Origin: Gimesia sp.
GTDB taxonomy: Bacteria; Planctomycetota; Planctomycetia; Planctomycetales; Planctomycetaceae
Assembly (NCBI RefSeq): GCF_040219335.1
Contig: NZ_JAVJSQ010000008.1
Span: 1-64,000 of the forward strand
DNA length: 64,000 nucleotides
Direction: 5' to 3'
Below, piece by piece: positions 27,597 through 36,992 of this stretch (position 1 is the stretch's first letter; each line of letters begins with the position of its first letter). The notes under the pieces were generated by a model. The model saw nothing but the letters and a program-made list of their open reading frames with translations, searched no databases and was not told where the DNA came from. The position numbers and the translations under genes are program-made.

Positions 27597-30149
27597 ATGT
27601 CACAAGTACAGTCTGCTGTCATCAATAAACACCCGCTGGAGGTCTGGCGGGGAATATCCTCCCGGCAGTTGCCCGAACGGGAACTGCTGCAGGAGGCCCT
27701 GCAGAGCGTGCATCAGTGCATCTCCCCGGTCTGGCCGTTGAAAGATTACGTCGCCGTCAATCCCTACCACGGGATCACCGATCGTTCCTTTCTCAATGTC
27801 CGAAAATATCTGCGGATCTTTTCGGATTCGGAAACACTCATGCCACTAACGCACTACGCCACCGCGTTTCGTGCCGGACAGCTTGAACTCAATGATATTG
27901 AGTCGGCCCTGGCAGAGCTGCAGGCTGAAAACCTGGTAGCCGAGTCCCTGCCCACTGCCGACCAGATGGTAGCCTGCCTGGAGACTCTGGAATCTGCTAC
28001 TGCAGAGCCGGATACGCCCGATAAAACGCCCTGCAAACGACAGATGCGTGCCTTCTCAGAAATCCTGGATGCACAGACGGGCGGTGACTGGACGCAAACG
28101 ATCGGCGATGAACTTTCTAAATTCTGTGCCCTGCATTACGACCAGGGAGAAGCTGCCTGGAAAAGTTCCTGGCAGCATCTGTCACTCTTCGAAAGCTGGC
28201 GAAACGCAGCGCAACATGATCGCAGCATGGAGATCATGGGCGTCAGCTGTTTCCGTCAACTGGTCCAGCAGTTACCGGACTCCGCAGAAACGACGCTGGC
28301 TGTGATGCTGGAAGAACTGAAAGTGCCGCGGGCACTCTGGGAGACGTATCTGCTCTGTCTGGCCTGTCAGACACCTGGCTGGAGCGCCTGGGCGAAATAC
28401 CAGTTCGAACAGGGAACCTCCGAGGAACTCGATAGCAGCGATCTCACTGGACTGCTGGCAATCCGACTCGTTTACGAAGCAGCCCTCTCTGAGGCGAAGT
28501 CGTTCGAAGTCGACTGGAGCAAACTGGCCGGAGGCATGCCCGTCCGGTTCAAAGTTCCCTTCGATTCCGAAGAGCAGGTCATCGAACGCTACATTCTGCT
28601 GCGGGCCTCTGAAATTGCCTACCGCAACAAGTTGCTCAACAGTCTGCGTGACAATGTTTCAAACTGCGGTAAGTCGACCGAGCAAAAGCTGGCCCAAATG
28701 GTATTCTGTATCGACGTGCGATCCGAACGGATGCGACGTCAGCTGGAACAGACGTCCGCAGAGATCGAAACACTCGGCTTTGCCGGCTTCTTTGGAATTC
28801 CCATGGAATATATCCGCTGGGGCGATCAGGGGGGAGATAACCAGCTTCCGGTTCTGCTCCAGCCTCAGTTCCAGGTAACTGAAGAACTCCCGAAGAAAGA
28901 TCAGGGACAACAGGAGCTACTGCTGGAACAGCAGGGGGGCAATCGGTCGTTCCGCAAACTCTGGAAGCGATTTCAACAGTCAGCAGTCGGGAGCTTCCCC
29001 TTCGTAGAAACGATGGGCCTGTTTTACGGGCTTTTGCTGGGCAAGCGCGCCTGGGGAACCAGAGTCAGCGATGGTATGGAGTCTAAGGGATCGCATTCAC
29101 AGCATCGGAAGCCAGTGCCACGTCCGAGTCTGAACGGCCTGGATGCGCAGGGGATTACCGTTGAAAAACTGACTGAGATGGCTGAGACGATTCTGAAGAA
29201 CATGAGCCTCACAGCAGGATTTGCCCGGCTGGTGGTCTTCTGCGGTCACGAAAGCCAGACTGTGAATAATCCTCTCAAGGCGGGGCTGGACTGCGGTGCT
29301 TGTGGCGGTCATTCCGGTGCCTCTAATGCCCAGGTAGCTGCTGAGATCATGAACCTGGCTGCAGTGCGACGGGGGCTCAAACGAAAAGGTATCGAGATTC
29401 CAGAGGATACGGTCTTTATTGCAGGTGTGCACAACACGACGACAGACCAGATCCGCTTTTTCGAACCGGACCAACTCTCCGCATCACACCGAGAGGAGTT
29501 GGACTCACTGCAGCAACTTACACTGCAGGCAACACATCTGACTCGGGCGGAACGACTGACGTCCCTCAACAGTGAATCTGTCAGTAAACTCTTACAACGG
29601 GCCGGCGACTGGTCCGAGGTGCGACCGGAATGGGGGCTGTCCAATAATGCAGCCCTGGTGGTAGGGCCTCGGGAATTGACACGCGCGGTCGACCTCGATG
29701 GTCGTACTTTTCTGCACAACTATGATCCCAACCAGGATCCGGAAGGGACCGTGCTGGAGAATATCATGACCGCTCCCATGATCGTGGCCCACTGGATCAA
29801 CATGCAATATTACGCGTCGACTGTCGATCAACGTTACTGCGGTAGTGGGAATAAAACCGTACATAACGTGACCGGCGGTTTCGGCATCCTCTCCGGCAAT
29901 GGTGGTGATCTGATGACCGGGTTGCCCTGGCAGTCTCTGCACGACGGTCAGAACCTGCAGCATCAACCGCAGCGACTGCAGGTCGTGATTAACGCATCGC
30001 GACAGGCTATTGAAAACGTGATTGCCCGACACACGCTGGTCGCCAATCTTCTGCAGGGAAGCTGGCTTTACCTGATCGCCTGCGAAGCAGGAGAGTTCTA
30101 TCAATATCGCGCGGGCAATCAGTGGAAGCACCTTGATCGCGCTGAATAA
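27597..30149 (+). CDS. dabA: DabA-like zinc-dependent subunit of an inorganic carbon transporter (DUF2309)
   Basis: The 850-residue protein is a DUF2309/DabA member, related to beta-carbonic anhydrases. The zinc-site residues known from the Halothiobacillus protein (Cys, Asp, His, Cys) are recognisable. Cys371 and Asp373 lie in FCIDVRSE, His551 in FCGHES, and Cys566 in DCGACGGHSG. The His-to-Cys spacing of 15 equals that of the characterised protein. Together with DabB it should hydrate CO2 on the cytoplasmic side and trap it as bicarbonate, driven by cation influx. It starts after a good AGGAAGG site. Two HPF-like genes follow. Confidence 0.91.
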   Translation: MSQVQSAVINKHPLEVWRGISSRQLPERELLQEALQSVHQCISPVWPLKDYVAVNPYHGITDRSFLNVRKYLRIFSDSETLMPLTHYATAFRAGQLELNDIESALAELQAENLVAESLPTADQMVACLETLESATAEPDTPDKTPCKRQMRAFSEILDAQTGGDWTQTIGDELSKFCALHYDQGEAAWKSSWQHLSLFESWRNAAQHDRSMEIMGVSCFRQLVQQLPDSAETTLAVMLEELKVPRALWETYLLCLACQTPGWSAWAKYQFEQGTSEELDSSDLTGLLAIRLVYEAALSEAKSFEVDWSKLAGGMPVRFKVPFDSEEQVIERYILLRASEIAYRNKLLNSLRDNVSNCGKSTEQKLAQMVFCIDVRSERMRRQLEQTSAEIETLGFAGFFGIPMEYIRWGDQGGDNQLPVLLQPQFQVTEELPKKDQGQQELLLEQQGGNRSFRKLWKRFQQSAVGSFPFVETMGLFYGLLLGKRAWGTRVSDGMESKGSHSQHRKPVPRPSLNGLDAQGITVEKLTEMAETILKNMSLTAGFARLVVFCGHESQTVNNPLKAGLDCGACGGHSGASNAQVAAEIMNLAAVRRGLKRKGIEIPEDTVFIAGVHNTTTDQIRFFEPDQLSASHREELDSLQQLTLQATHLTRAERLTSLNSESVSKLLQRAGDWSEVRPEWGLSNNAALVVGPRELTRAVDLDGRTFLHNYDPNQDPEGTVLENIMTAPMIVAHWINMQYYASTVDQRYCGSGNKTVHNVTGGFGILSGNGGDLMTGLPWQSLHDGQNLQHQPQRLQVVINASRQAIENVIARHTLVANLLQGSWLYLIACEAGEFYQYRAGNQWKHLDRAE

Positions 30150-30233
30150 AGCCAGTCACCGTGTGAATAGAATTCGCTGTGACATCAACTGTTTTTTAAT
30201 ACTAACCCGAGGACTTGAAAAGGAGAATTGAAG

Positions 30234-30553
30234 ATGACTCTGACATTGACCGACAAAGCCCAGCCCGGGGAAATACCGGAAACGAGTTCTGCGAGCAGCA
30301 GCTTTACGAGGCGCTGTCACGCTATCATTCAATGCTGTGTTCCATCGATGTGACGATTCAGAACCCGCGCAGCTCACGAGGTCGCAGGCAGAAAACATTT
30401 CGCGTGCAGATTCGGCATGAATCGGGAGAGATTATGTTGATCCATCGCGGCGAAGAATGCGTTAGCTCACTGACGGCCATCGTGAAGAGAGCGGAAAAAG
30501 CAGTCTCCCGCGCACGCGTTCGTTATCTGACGCGATTGAGTGGAGAAATCTGA
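30234..30553 (+). pseudogene. HPF/RaiA-like gene with a probable one-base frameshift
   Basis: A strong ribosome-binding site (AGGAG, 30221-30225) precedes the ATG at 30234, which opens MTLTLTDKAQPG. That frame stops early. A second frame then encodes EFCEQQLYEALSRY through to the stop at 30553. Both parts align to the neighbouring HPF-like protein (MTISYTDRNGLL and LCKRRLEYALSRF). The distance between them is exactly one base short of the paralogue's. This points to a one-base deletion between about 30264 and 30295, or a sequencing error. The second frame is also open from a TTG at 30215 (112 residues), but that start lies upstream of the ribosome-binding site. Confidence 0.65.
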
Positions 30554-30641
30554 GTTTAGAGCCAGAGAGTCCAGTTGGTTTGGACAGGTTTGAATCTGGT
30601 GTACGAAATAACCTGGTTTTTTCAGCTGAAGGAGTCTCGTA

Positions 30642-30989
30642 ATGACGATATCATATACAGATCGAAATGGTTTATTGAACTTTCGATTGAAACAATTGTG
30701 TAAACGCAGGTTAGAGTACGCACTTTCACGCTTTCAGAACCGGATCAGGTCGATTGACCTTTGTGTCAGCGATCTGAATGGACCCCGGGGAGGCATAGAT
30801 AAAGCCTGTCGAGTACGAATTGTACATGAGAAGGGATCGGTAATCGTCAATCAGAAAAGTGAGGATCTTGCTGTCTGTATTTCACGTGTGGCGGAAAAAG
30901 CGGCCCGGGCCCTGTCTCGCTCGTTGGGGCGTTCACTGAAATTCAGACGTGAAAGACTTAACATCGCTCTGGATAACGAGATGGAATAG
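30642..30989 (+). CDS. HPF/RaiA-family ribosome-associated protein
   Basis: The 115-residue protein resembles short ribosome hibernation-promoting factors. It has an opening strand (MTISYTDRNG), a helix (KRRLEYALSRFQNRIRSIDL), the family pattern SDLNGPRGGIDKACRVRI, and a basic C-terminal helix. HPF-like proteins bind the 30S decoding region and stop translation under stress. A GAAGGAG site sits 11 bases before the ATG. It is a paralogue of the frameshifted gene just upstream. Location after dabA may reflect co-regulation, but a functional link is inference. Confidence 0.78.
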   Translation: MTISYTDRNGLLNFRLKQLCKRRLEYALSRFQNRIRSIDLCVSDLNGPRGGIDKACRVRIVHEKGSVIVNQKSEDLAVCISRVAEKAARALSRSLGRSLKFRRERLNIALDNEME

Positions 30990-31078
30990 TTCTGAATTAA
31001 TACATTCCTTTAAAAATGGGACGATGTCTCTATGATTATCTGGGAAAAGAACCTATCTTGCGATTCCTGTAAGTATCA

Positions 31079-31131
31079 GGAAATCAAGGGGTAGCAGGAT
31101 CCTGAAGGGCTGATGGTGCTACTTGATTTCC
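31079..31131 (+). other. long hairpin in the leader of the ABC exporter gene
   Basis: GGAAATCAAG (31079-31088) pairs perfectly with CTTGATTTCC (31122-31131). After a 3-base bulge, TAGCA (31092-31096) pairs with TGCTA (31117-31121), leaving a 20-base apical loop. An upstream alternative pairing exists: TTCCTG (31064-31069) with CAGGAA (31077-31082), which would compete with the long stem. No T-run follows. This could be a regulatory leader. The rest of the 30990-31204 gap shows no gene. Confidence 0.55.
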
Positions 31132-31204
31132 ACCATAGAAAATGTCAGCACGCTGATGCTTTTCTAACCCGCCTGGTAATCTGATTACTTCTACAGAGAC
31201 TGAT

Positions 31205-33346
31205 ATGAATCTGGATCGCTCCGATATAAAAGCGGCGGCCTGGTTGTTTGAACAACTCTCAATTGAGGCTGGTCACTCTGCTGATCGATCGCGCATACAA
31301 CGTACGTTGATCGAATCCGCTGCCGCTACATCTTCAGAACACGACGACCACTGGTGGAGCTGGCTCATTGAAGCCAGCCGCAGCCTGGGGCTGAAGTTCA
31401 AATTAATGGACTGTACCTTCCGTGAAGTGCGCAATATCACCCGGGAAGGGGGGCGTCTGATCACCCGCGTGGGTGATAAACCCAGCTGGATGGCCCTCAT
31501 GGGCAGTAAGCGTCAGCGGTTTCAGTTGCTGCAACCCGATGAGGATCAGAAACAGCAATGGGTCAGTTCCCGCAGGTTGAGAAGACTGCTCGAACTTTCT
31601 GAACGTGATCAGGTGGTCCGCTGCCTGGTCATCAAGCCCGATCTGGCTGCCGGCGGTGATGGTGCCCACGAAACGCATCATCTGCCTCCCCTGGATCGTG
31701 TGCTGACGTTAATGAAACCCGAGGCGTCCGACATCTGGACGGTGACCGTGTTTGCTCTGATTACCGGTCTGCTCGCACTGGCAACACCGCTGGCCGTGGA
31801 ATCGCTGGTGAATACGGTGGCCTTCGGACGACTCCTCCAGCCGGTGGTGGTCCTCGCATTAATGTTGCTGGCTTTCCTCTCTTTTTCAGCGGCCCTGTTG
31901 GGGTTACAGACGTACGTCGTCGAAATTATTCAACGCCGGATCTTTGCGCGCGTGTCTGCGGATCTTTCCTATCGTCTGCCCCGTGTGATCCCCTCTTCCA
32001 TGGAGGGACAGTCGGCCCGGGAACTGGTCAACCGCTTTTTCGATGTGATCACAGTACAGAAAGCGTCCTCCGCCCTGATGCTTGACGGTATTTCGCTGGT
32101 GCTGAATACCCTGATCGGTATGACCGTGCTGGCCTTTTATCATCCCTGGTTGCTGGGCTTCGACATTGTATTGCTGGCACTGATTCTATTTATCATTTTT
32201 GTACTCGGACGTGGTGCCGTGAATACAAGCATCAAAGAGTCGAAAGCCAAGTATGTCGTAGCCAGCTGGCTGGAAGACCTGGTCAACTGTCCGACCGCGT
32301 TCCGCTATCGGGGAGCTGCCGAGTTTGCCCTCGATCAGGCCGATCATTACACTTATGAATATCTCAATGCGCGGAAAAAACACTTCCGCATTGTCATGCG
32401 TCAGATCATTTTTGCCCTCGGATTGCAGGCGGCCGCAAGCACCACGCTGTTGGGGCTGGGGGGCTGGCTGGTGATTGCCGGACAGCTGACGCTGGGGGAA
32501 CTGGTGGCTGCTGAGCTGATTGTGACCGTGATCGTCGGCTCGTTCGCCAAAATGGGAAAACACCTGCAGAGTTACTACGACCTGCTCGCTTCGGTCGATA
32601 AACTGGGGATGTTGTTTGACCTGCCCATGGAACGTCAGGATGGTCTGCTGCAATTTTCCCAGAGCGACCCGGCTGAAGTCAGTATCAACGGCGTCGGTTT
32701 TATCGATTTCCACGGCCATTCCAGTGAGCATCACATTGACCTGTTCGTAGAAAGCGGCGCGCGACTGATGCTGACGGGGCCGAGTGGCAGTGGCAAAAGC
32801 CGCCTGCTGGACCTGCTTTTTGGACTGGCGCCTGTATCGAAGGGACACGTCTCCATCAACGAGATCGATCCCCGCGACATGCGACCCGACGCACTGCGGA
32901 AACACGTCGCTCTGGTGCGGAATATCGAAATCTTCAATGGCTCCCTGGAAGAAAATATTCACCTGGAACGCCCTTACGTCTCGACCAGTGATGTGCGCGA
33001 AGCCCTGGAATGGGTCGGACTGTATGAACAGGTCTTGAAACTGCCTCACGGTTTGCAGACAGAGCTGGTCGATACCGGATATCCGTTAACCGAGAATCAG
33101 GCTCGCAAGCTGATGCTGGCCCGGGCTATCGTCGGACGGCCGCGTCTGTTGCTGGTGGATGGTCTGCTCGATGCACTTCCCGATGACGAGGCGGAGGAAC
33201 TGACCCGCATGCTGGTTGACTCCGACCGTCTCTGGACACTGATCATGGTAACAGGCAGACGAAATCTAATTGAGCTGGGGAACAGCACTCACACCCTGAG
33301 CGGTTCGGAAGCAATGCTTTCGGGAGGATCTGCAGATGTCAGTTGA
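31205..33346 (+). CDS. ABC exporter with degenerate ATPase motifs
   Basis: The 713-residue protein has an N-terminal region (about 1-150) resembling a C39-like peptidase domain without its catalytic cysteine. An exporter membrane domain of about six helices (about 175-460) and a nucleotide-binding domain follow. Walker A is intact (TGPSGSGKS, within residues 523-532). The Q-loop reads LVRN near residue 572 instead of containing Gln, and the signature is LTENQ (628-632) instead of LSGGQ. Walker B ends VDG (Asp652, Gly653), lacking the catalytic Glu, and the switch His is Gly684. ATP may bind, but hydrolysis by the usual mechanism looks unlikely. It overlaps an HlyD-like adaptor gene by 11 bases, and a TolC-like gene follows, as in type I secretion. 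Confidence 0.85.
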   Translation: MNLDRSDIKAAAWLFEQLSIEAGHSADRSRIQRTLIESAAATSSEHDDHWWSWLIEASRSLGLKFKLMDCTFREVRNITREGGRLITRVGDKPSWMALMGSKRQRFQLLQPDEDQKQQWVSSRRLRRLLELSERDQVVRCLVIKPDLAAGGDGAHETHHLPPLDRVLTLMKPEASDIWTVTVFALITGLLALATPLAVESLVNTVAFGRLLQPVVVLALMLLAFLSFSAALLGLQTYVVEIIQRRIFARVSADLSYRLPRVIPSSMEGQSARELVNRFFDVITVQKASSALMLDGISLVLNTLIGMTVLAFYHPWLLGFDIVLLALILFIIFVLGRGAVNTSIKESKAKYVVASWLEDLVNCPTAFRYRGAAEFALDQADHYTYEYLNARKKHFRIVMRQIIFALGLQAAASTTLLGLGGWLVIAGQLTLGELVAAELIVTVIVGSFAKMGKHLQSYYDLLASVDKLGMLFDLPMERQDGLLQFSQSDPAEVSINGVGFIDFHGHSSEHHIDLFVESGARLMLTGPSGSGKSRLLDLLFGLAPVSKGHVSINEIDPRDMRPDALRKHVALVRNIEIFNGSLEENIHLERPYVSTSDVREALEWVGLYEQVLKLPHGLQTELVDTGYPLTENQARKLMLARAIVGRPRLLLVDGLLDALPDDEAEELTRMLVDSDRLWTLIMVTGRRNLIELGNSTHTLSGSEAMLSGGSADVS

Positions 33347-34820
33347 ACCATCCCTTGATGTACCCGCTTCAAAAGCGGAAGAGCAACGGCTCTCGATGCT
33401 GACGCCCGTAGCCTACAGCGAATCGAGCATGCCCTCCCTGCGCCTGGTCCGTTCTTCACGTCTGGCCCGGCGGATCGCGAAAATTCTGTTTCTGCTGCTG
33501 ATCCTGACGATTCTGTTGATGATGTTCGCTCCCTGGCAGCAGTCGGTGACCGGCACGGGAAATGTTCTCGCTTATTCTCCCGATCAGCGACAGCAGGTGA
33601 TTCAGGCGACCATCAAGGGGAAACTTTCCCGTTGGGGAGATGAGATTTACGAAAATGCCAAGGTCAAAAAGGGACAGGTGATTGCCGAGATCAGCGACTT
33701 GGACGAATCGTACTCGGCCCGGCTCGAAATGCAGCTTCTGAACTCCCGCCAGGCGGTTACCGCTGCGGAACAGCATCTGGAAGCCAGTCAGCGGGCGCTT
33801 GAAGCGGCCAAAACGATTGTGCATTCCTATCAGGATCAGGTGCAGGCTTACGAAACCGTCAAACGGGAAACGATCGCCGCCCAAAATTCGTACATCGAGG
33901 TTGCGGATAAAAAGGTCAAAGCCGAACAGCAGAAACTGCTTGAACTGGAAGCCGCCATCCCCCAGTTACAGGCCGAATATGATCGCATGAAAACCCTGTA
34001 CGGAGAGAATAATATCTCACTTCAGAAAGTGCAGGAGGTCCAGCGGAAACTCAAAGAGGCACAGAGTAAGGTTAAAGGAGCCGATTTTTATTACGCCGCC
34101 GCCAAAGACGAACTGGCGGGCAAACAGAGTGAGCGGAATGCCAAAGTTGAGAAAGCTCAAGCCGATATCGATAAGGCCAAGGCAATGTTGAGAAAAGCCA
34201 ACGGCGATGTCTCTAAAGCCGAGAGCGACATCGCCAAGTCGCGTCAGGAGCTGAATAAAGCACAAAAAGACGTGCTGGATATGCAGGTTAAGGTTTCACG
34301 CCAGGAGAGCCAGGTCATCAAGGCTCCATTCGACGGCTATATTGTGCAGATCACACCCAACCTGGGAACTGCGATTCTAAAACAGGGAGATCCCATCTGT
34401 ACGATCGTCCCCTTTACCACCGATCGTTCCGTGCAGATCTGGCTCGACGGTAACGATGCGCCCCTGGTAGAGCCCGGCCGACATGTGCGTCTGCAGTTCG
34501 AAGGCTGGCCCGCCATCCAGTTCGCCGGCTGGCCCTCGGTGGCCGTCGGAACCTTCGGAGGCGAAGTCATTTCCGTAGACTCCATCGATGATGGTCGCGG
34601 CAAATTCCGGATCCTGGTCCGTCCCGATCCGGATGATAACCCCTGGCCCCAGGATCGCTTCCTGCGGCAGGGGGTGCGGGCAAATGCCTGGGTGCTGCTC
34701 AACAAGGTCCCACTCTGGTACGAAGTCTGGCGAAAGCTCAACGGCTTTCCTCCATCGATTTCGCTCGAAGAATCGGGGCAGAAAGACAGTAAAAACAAGC
34801 CTCCCAAACTTCCCAAGTGA
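33336..34820 (+). CDS. HlyD-family periplasmic adaptor
   Basis: The 494-residue protein has one N-terminal helix (ILFLLLILTILLMMFAPW) near residues 49-67. A split lipoyl/barrel-sandwich domain follows, its two halves near residues 85-120 and 325-360 (KAPFDGYIVQITPN). Between them lies a very long coiled coil of about 200 residues rich in Lys, Ala, Gln and Glu. This is the membrane-fusion subunit that bridges an inner-membrane exporter to an outer-membrane channel. The long coiled coil resembles type I secretion adaptors. It overlaps the ABC gene, and the outer-membrane component follows after 184 bases. Confidence 0.9.
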   Translation: MSVEPSLDVPASKAEEQRLSMLTPVAYSESSMPSLRLVRSSRLARRIAKILFLLLILTILLMMFAPWQQSVTGTGNVLAYSPDQRQQVIQATIKGKLSRWGDEIYENAKVKKGQVIAEISDLDESYSARLEMQLLNSRQAVTAAEQHLEASQRALEAAKTIVHSYQDQVQAYETVKRETIAAQNSYIEVADKKVKAEQQKLLELEAAIPQLQAEYDRMKTLYGENNISLQKVQEVQRKLKEAQSKVKGADFYYAAAKDELAGKQSERNAKVEKAQADIDKAKAMLRKANGDVSKAESDIAKSRQELNKAQKDVLDMQVKVSRQESQVIKAPFDGYIVQITPNLGTAILKQGDPICTIVPFTTDRSVQIWLDGNDAPLVEPGRHVRLQFEGWPAIQFAGWPSVAVGTFGGEVISVDSIDDGRGKFRILVRPDPDDNPWPQDRFLRQGVRANAWVLLNKVPLWYEVWRKLNGFPPSISLEESGQKDSKNKPPKLPK

Positions 34821-35004
34821 GACTGGGGTATTTGGGCTGAGTTTTCTGCCTTGGTTGTCTCTTTCGGTAAAGCAGAATTGTTCTGTAATAACCGTCGTAC
34901 GGCCTCAGGTTACGGTCAATTCTTCGATCCAGCACTGCCGAATTGTTAAACAGTTCGTGTTATTACTTCTTTAGCGACTGTGCTAAACAACCGGACCATG
35001 GTTA

Positions 35005-36810
35005 ATGACCCGCCAAAATAAGTATGAAGCCATGTTGAGAGTTTGGATCATCCTGATCGCGGTCTGCTTTGAAGGCTGTGCCGCTACCAGACAGGCATTG
35101 ACTGATTCCACACCGGAACCAGAAGCGTCTGTCGTCAAAATCAAACCGGCTGAAGATTCCAGTAAACTTCAGCCCCGGTCAACTGTTGCGCCAGTAGTTT
35201 ACCCTGAAAGTCTGGCTGTGGCCGTCGATCGTGTCTCACCGGAAGCGGAAGCTTCTGCAGTACAACAGGTCGCCTCCGTCTCCACTTCCGTGGACGATCT
35301 GTTTTCCGGCAAAAGCACGACCCCGGAAGGGGCTGTCGCCAGTGCATTCTCAGTAAGCAAACAGCTTGGCGCTGAGTTCACTGCCAGCACACAGACAACA
35401 AACGAACTGACCGCCGAAGAATTCGCGATGGCACCGCATCTGCCGCCGTTGCCTGGAATGGACTTCAAACCCACTGCGCGGGGCCTTGTTCTGGATGAGG
35501 TCATCAATTCGGTGTATGCCAGCTATCCTCTTCTGGAAGCCGCCATTTACTCGCGTGATGTCGCAGCAGGTCAGCAGGTGGAGAGCATGGGCGAATTCGA
35601 CCATAAGCTGAAAGCGGGCAGTGAAAACCAACCCATGGGTTTTTATCAGACCTATCGCCAGCACATCGGCCTGGTTAAACCGCTCTACCAGGGGGGGGAA
35701 GCGTTCGCCGGATACCGGATCGGGCGGGGTAGTTTCGAACCCTGGTACCTGGGACGCCAGACCAACGAGGGTGGGGAATTCAAAGCGGGCTTTATGGTTC
35801 CTTTAGCCAAGAACCGTGAGATCGATCAGCGTCGCGCCGCATTGTGGCGCGCCACCTATGGCGTTGATGCTGTCGAACCGGAAATTCAGGCACAGTTGAT
35901 CAGCTTCGTTCAGCAGGGAAGCTATGCCTACTGGGACTGGGTGGCTGCGGGAGCAAAACTGGTCATCGCTGACCGGATTCTCAAGCTGGCCGAAGACCGC
36001 ACCGATCGGATTCGCAGCCAGGTGGAAAACGGTTTCCTCGATCCTCCCGAGCTGACGGATAACCTGCGTCTGGTCGCCGAACGTCGAGGCAAGCGGGCAC
36101 TGGCCGAACGTAAGCTGCAGCAGACTGCTGTCAAGCTTTCCCTTTACTACCGCGATGCGAACGGCGATCCCGTCATACCGGAAGCCAGCCAGGTGCCTGA
36201 TTTTCCACAGTTGAGACTGATGGATGAGTCACAGGTTGCCATGGATGCGGCACGGGCGTTAGAGCAGCGTCCCGAAATCTACAGTCTCGATCTCTTACAG
36301 CGTCAGCTGGATATTGATTACTCCGAGGCCGAAAACGACTCCCTGCCCGCAGTAGACCTGCTGATGGCAGGGTCCAAGGATATGGGGTACCCCAGCAGCT
36401 ACCAGAACTACAAAGGACCCTTTGAACTGGATGCTCATCTGTTAGTCGAAGTACCTCTCGAACGTCGCAAGGCTCGCGGTAAAATGCAGTCGGTCGGTGG
36501 TAAGCTCGCCCAACTGAATGCCAAGCGTCAGTTGACCGAGGATAAGATTGTAGCCGAAGTCGAGGCAGCATACGCCGGTCTGATTGGTGCTTTCAAGCAG
36601 GCCAAACAGGCTGACGAAGCCGTTGGTTATGCAGAAGACCTGGCCCGTCGAGAACGCCGCAACTTTGAAGAAGGTCTGTCCGACCTGTTAAAGGTCACCC
36701 TCCGCGAACAGTACGCCTTTGAATCTGCGGAGAAGGCTGTCGACGCCAAACTGCTCTACTTCCAGGAACAGGCCGATTACCGGGCCGCACTGGCTGAAGA
36801 TCAACTCTGA
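35005..36810 (+). CDS. TolC-like outer-membrane efflux lipoprotein
   Basis: The 601-residue protein has a lipoprotein-type signal ending in FEGC (Cys near residue 25). A Ser/Val-rich linker to about residue 140 is followed by the two helical repeats of the TolC/OEP family. LARRERRNFEEGLSDLLKVTLREQ in the last repeat is a typical helix. It would form the outer-membrane channel of the tripartite system with the ABC and HlyD genes upstream. The unusually long N-terminal linker is not part of the channel fold. An alternative start at 35032 would not affect the lipobox. Confidence 0.87.
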   Translation: MTRQNKYEAMLRVWIILIAVCFEGCAATRQALTDSTPEPEASVVKIKPAEDSSKLQPRSTVAPVVYPESLAVAVDRVSPEAEASAVQQVASVSTSVDDLFSGKSTTPEGAVASAFSVSKQLGAEFTASTQTTNELTAEEFAMAPHLPPLPGMDFKPTARGLVLDEVINSVYASYPLLEAAIYSRDVAAGQQVESMGEFDHKLKAGSENQPMGFYQTYRQHIGLVKPLYQGGEAFAGYRIGRGSFEPWYLGRQTNEGGEFKAGFMVPLAKNREIDQRRAALWRATYGVDAVEPEIQAQLISFVQQGSYAYWDWVAAGAKLVIADRILKLAEDRTDRIRSQVENGFLDPPELTDNLRLVAERRGKRALAERKLQQTAVKLSLYYRDANGDPVIPEASQVPDFPQLRLMDESQVAMDAARALEQRPEIYSLDLLQRQLDIDYSEAENDSLPAVDLLMAGSKDMGYPSSYQNYKGPFELDAHLLVEVPLERRKARGKMQSVGGKLAQLNAKRQLTEDKIVAEVEAAYAGLIGAFKQAKQADEAVGYAEDLARRERRNFEEGLSDLLKVTLREQYAFESAEKAVDAKLLYFQEQADYRAALAEDQL

Positions 36811-36992
36811 TCTTCAATTCGGTTGTTGAACTCCGATTTTCTCTCCGAGCAACGACCTCAGAGATTCAAACCAAAATCAGAACTTCGCGCTGGTGAAACG
36901 CCCCACGGTTACATTAGAATGATGGTTCGTCCCGGAGACAGAGTCGCTGTCATCCGGAGTCTACCGCTGACCCGCCCACCTGAACCGCGATC

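Noticed and set aside
32186-33049. 287-codon minus-strand frame opposite the ABC exporter
   Set aside because: It is the shadow of an intact ABC membrane and ATPase domain, with no start signal or domain of its own.
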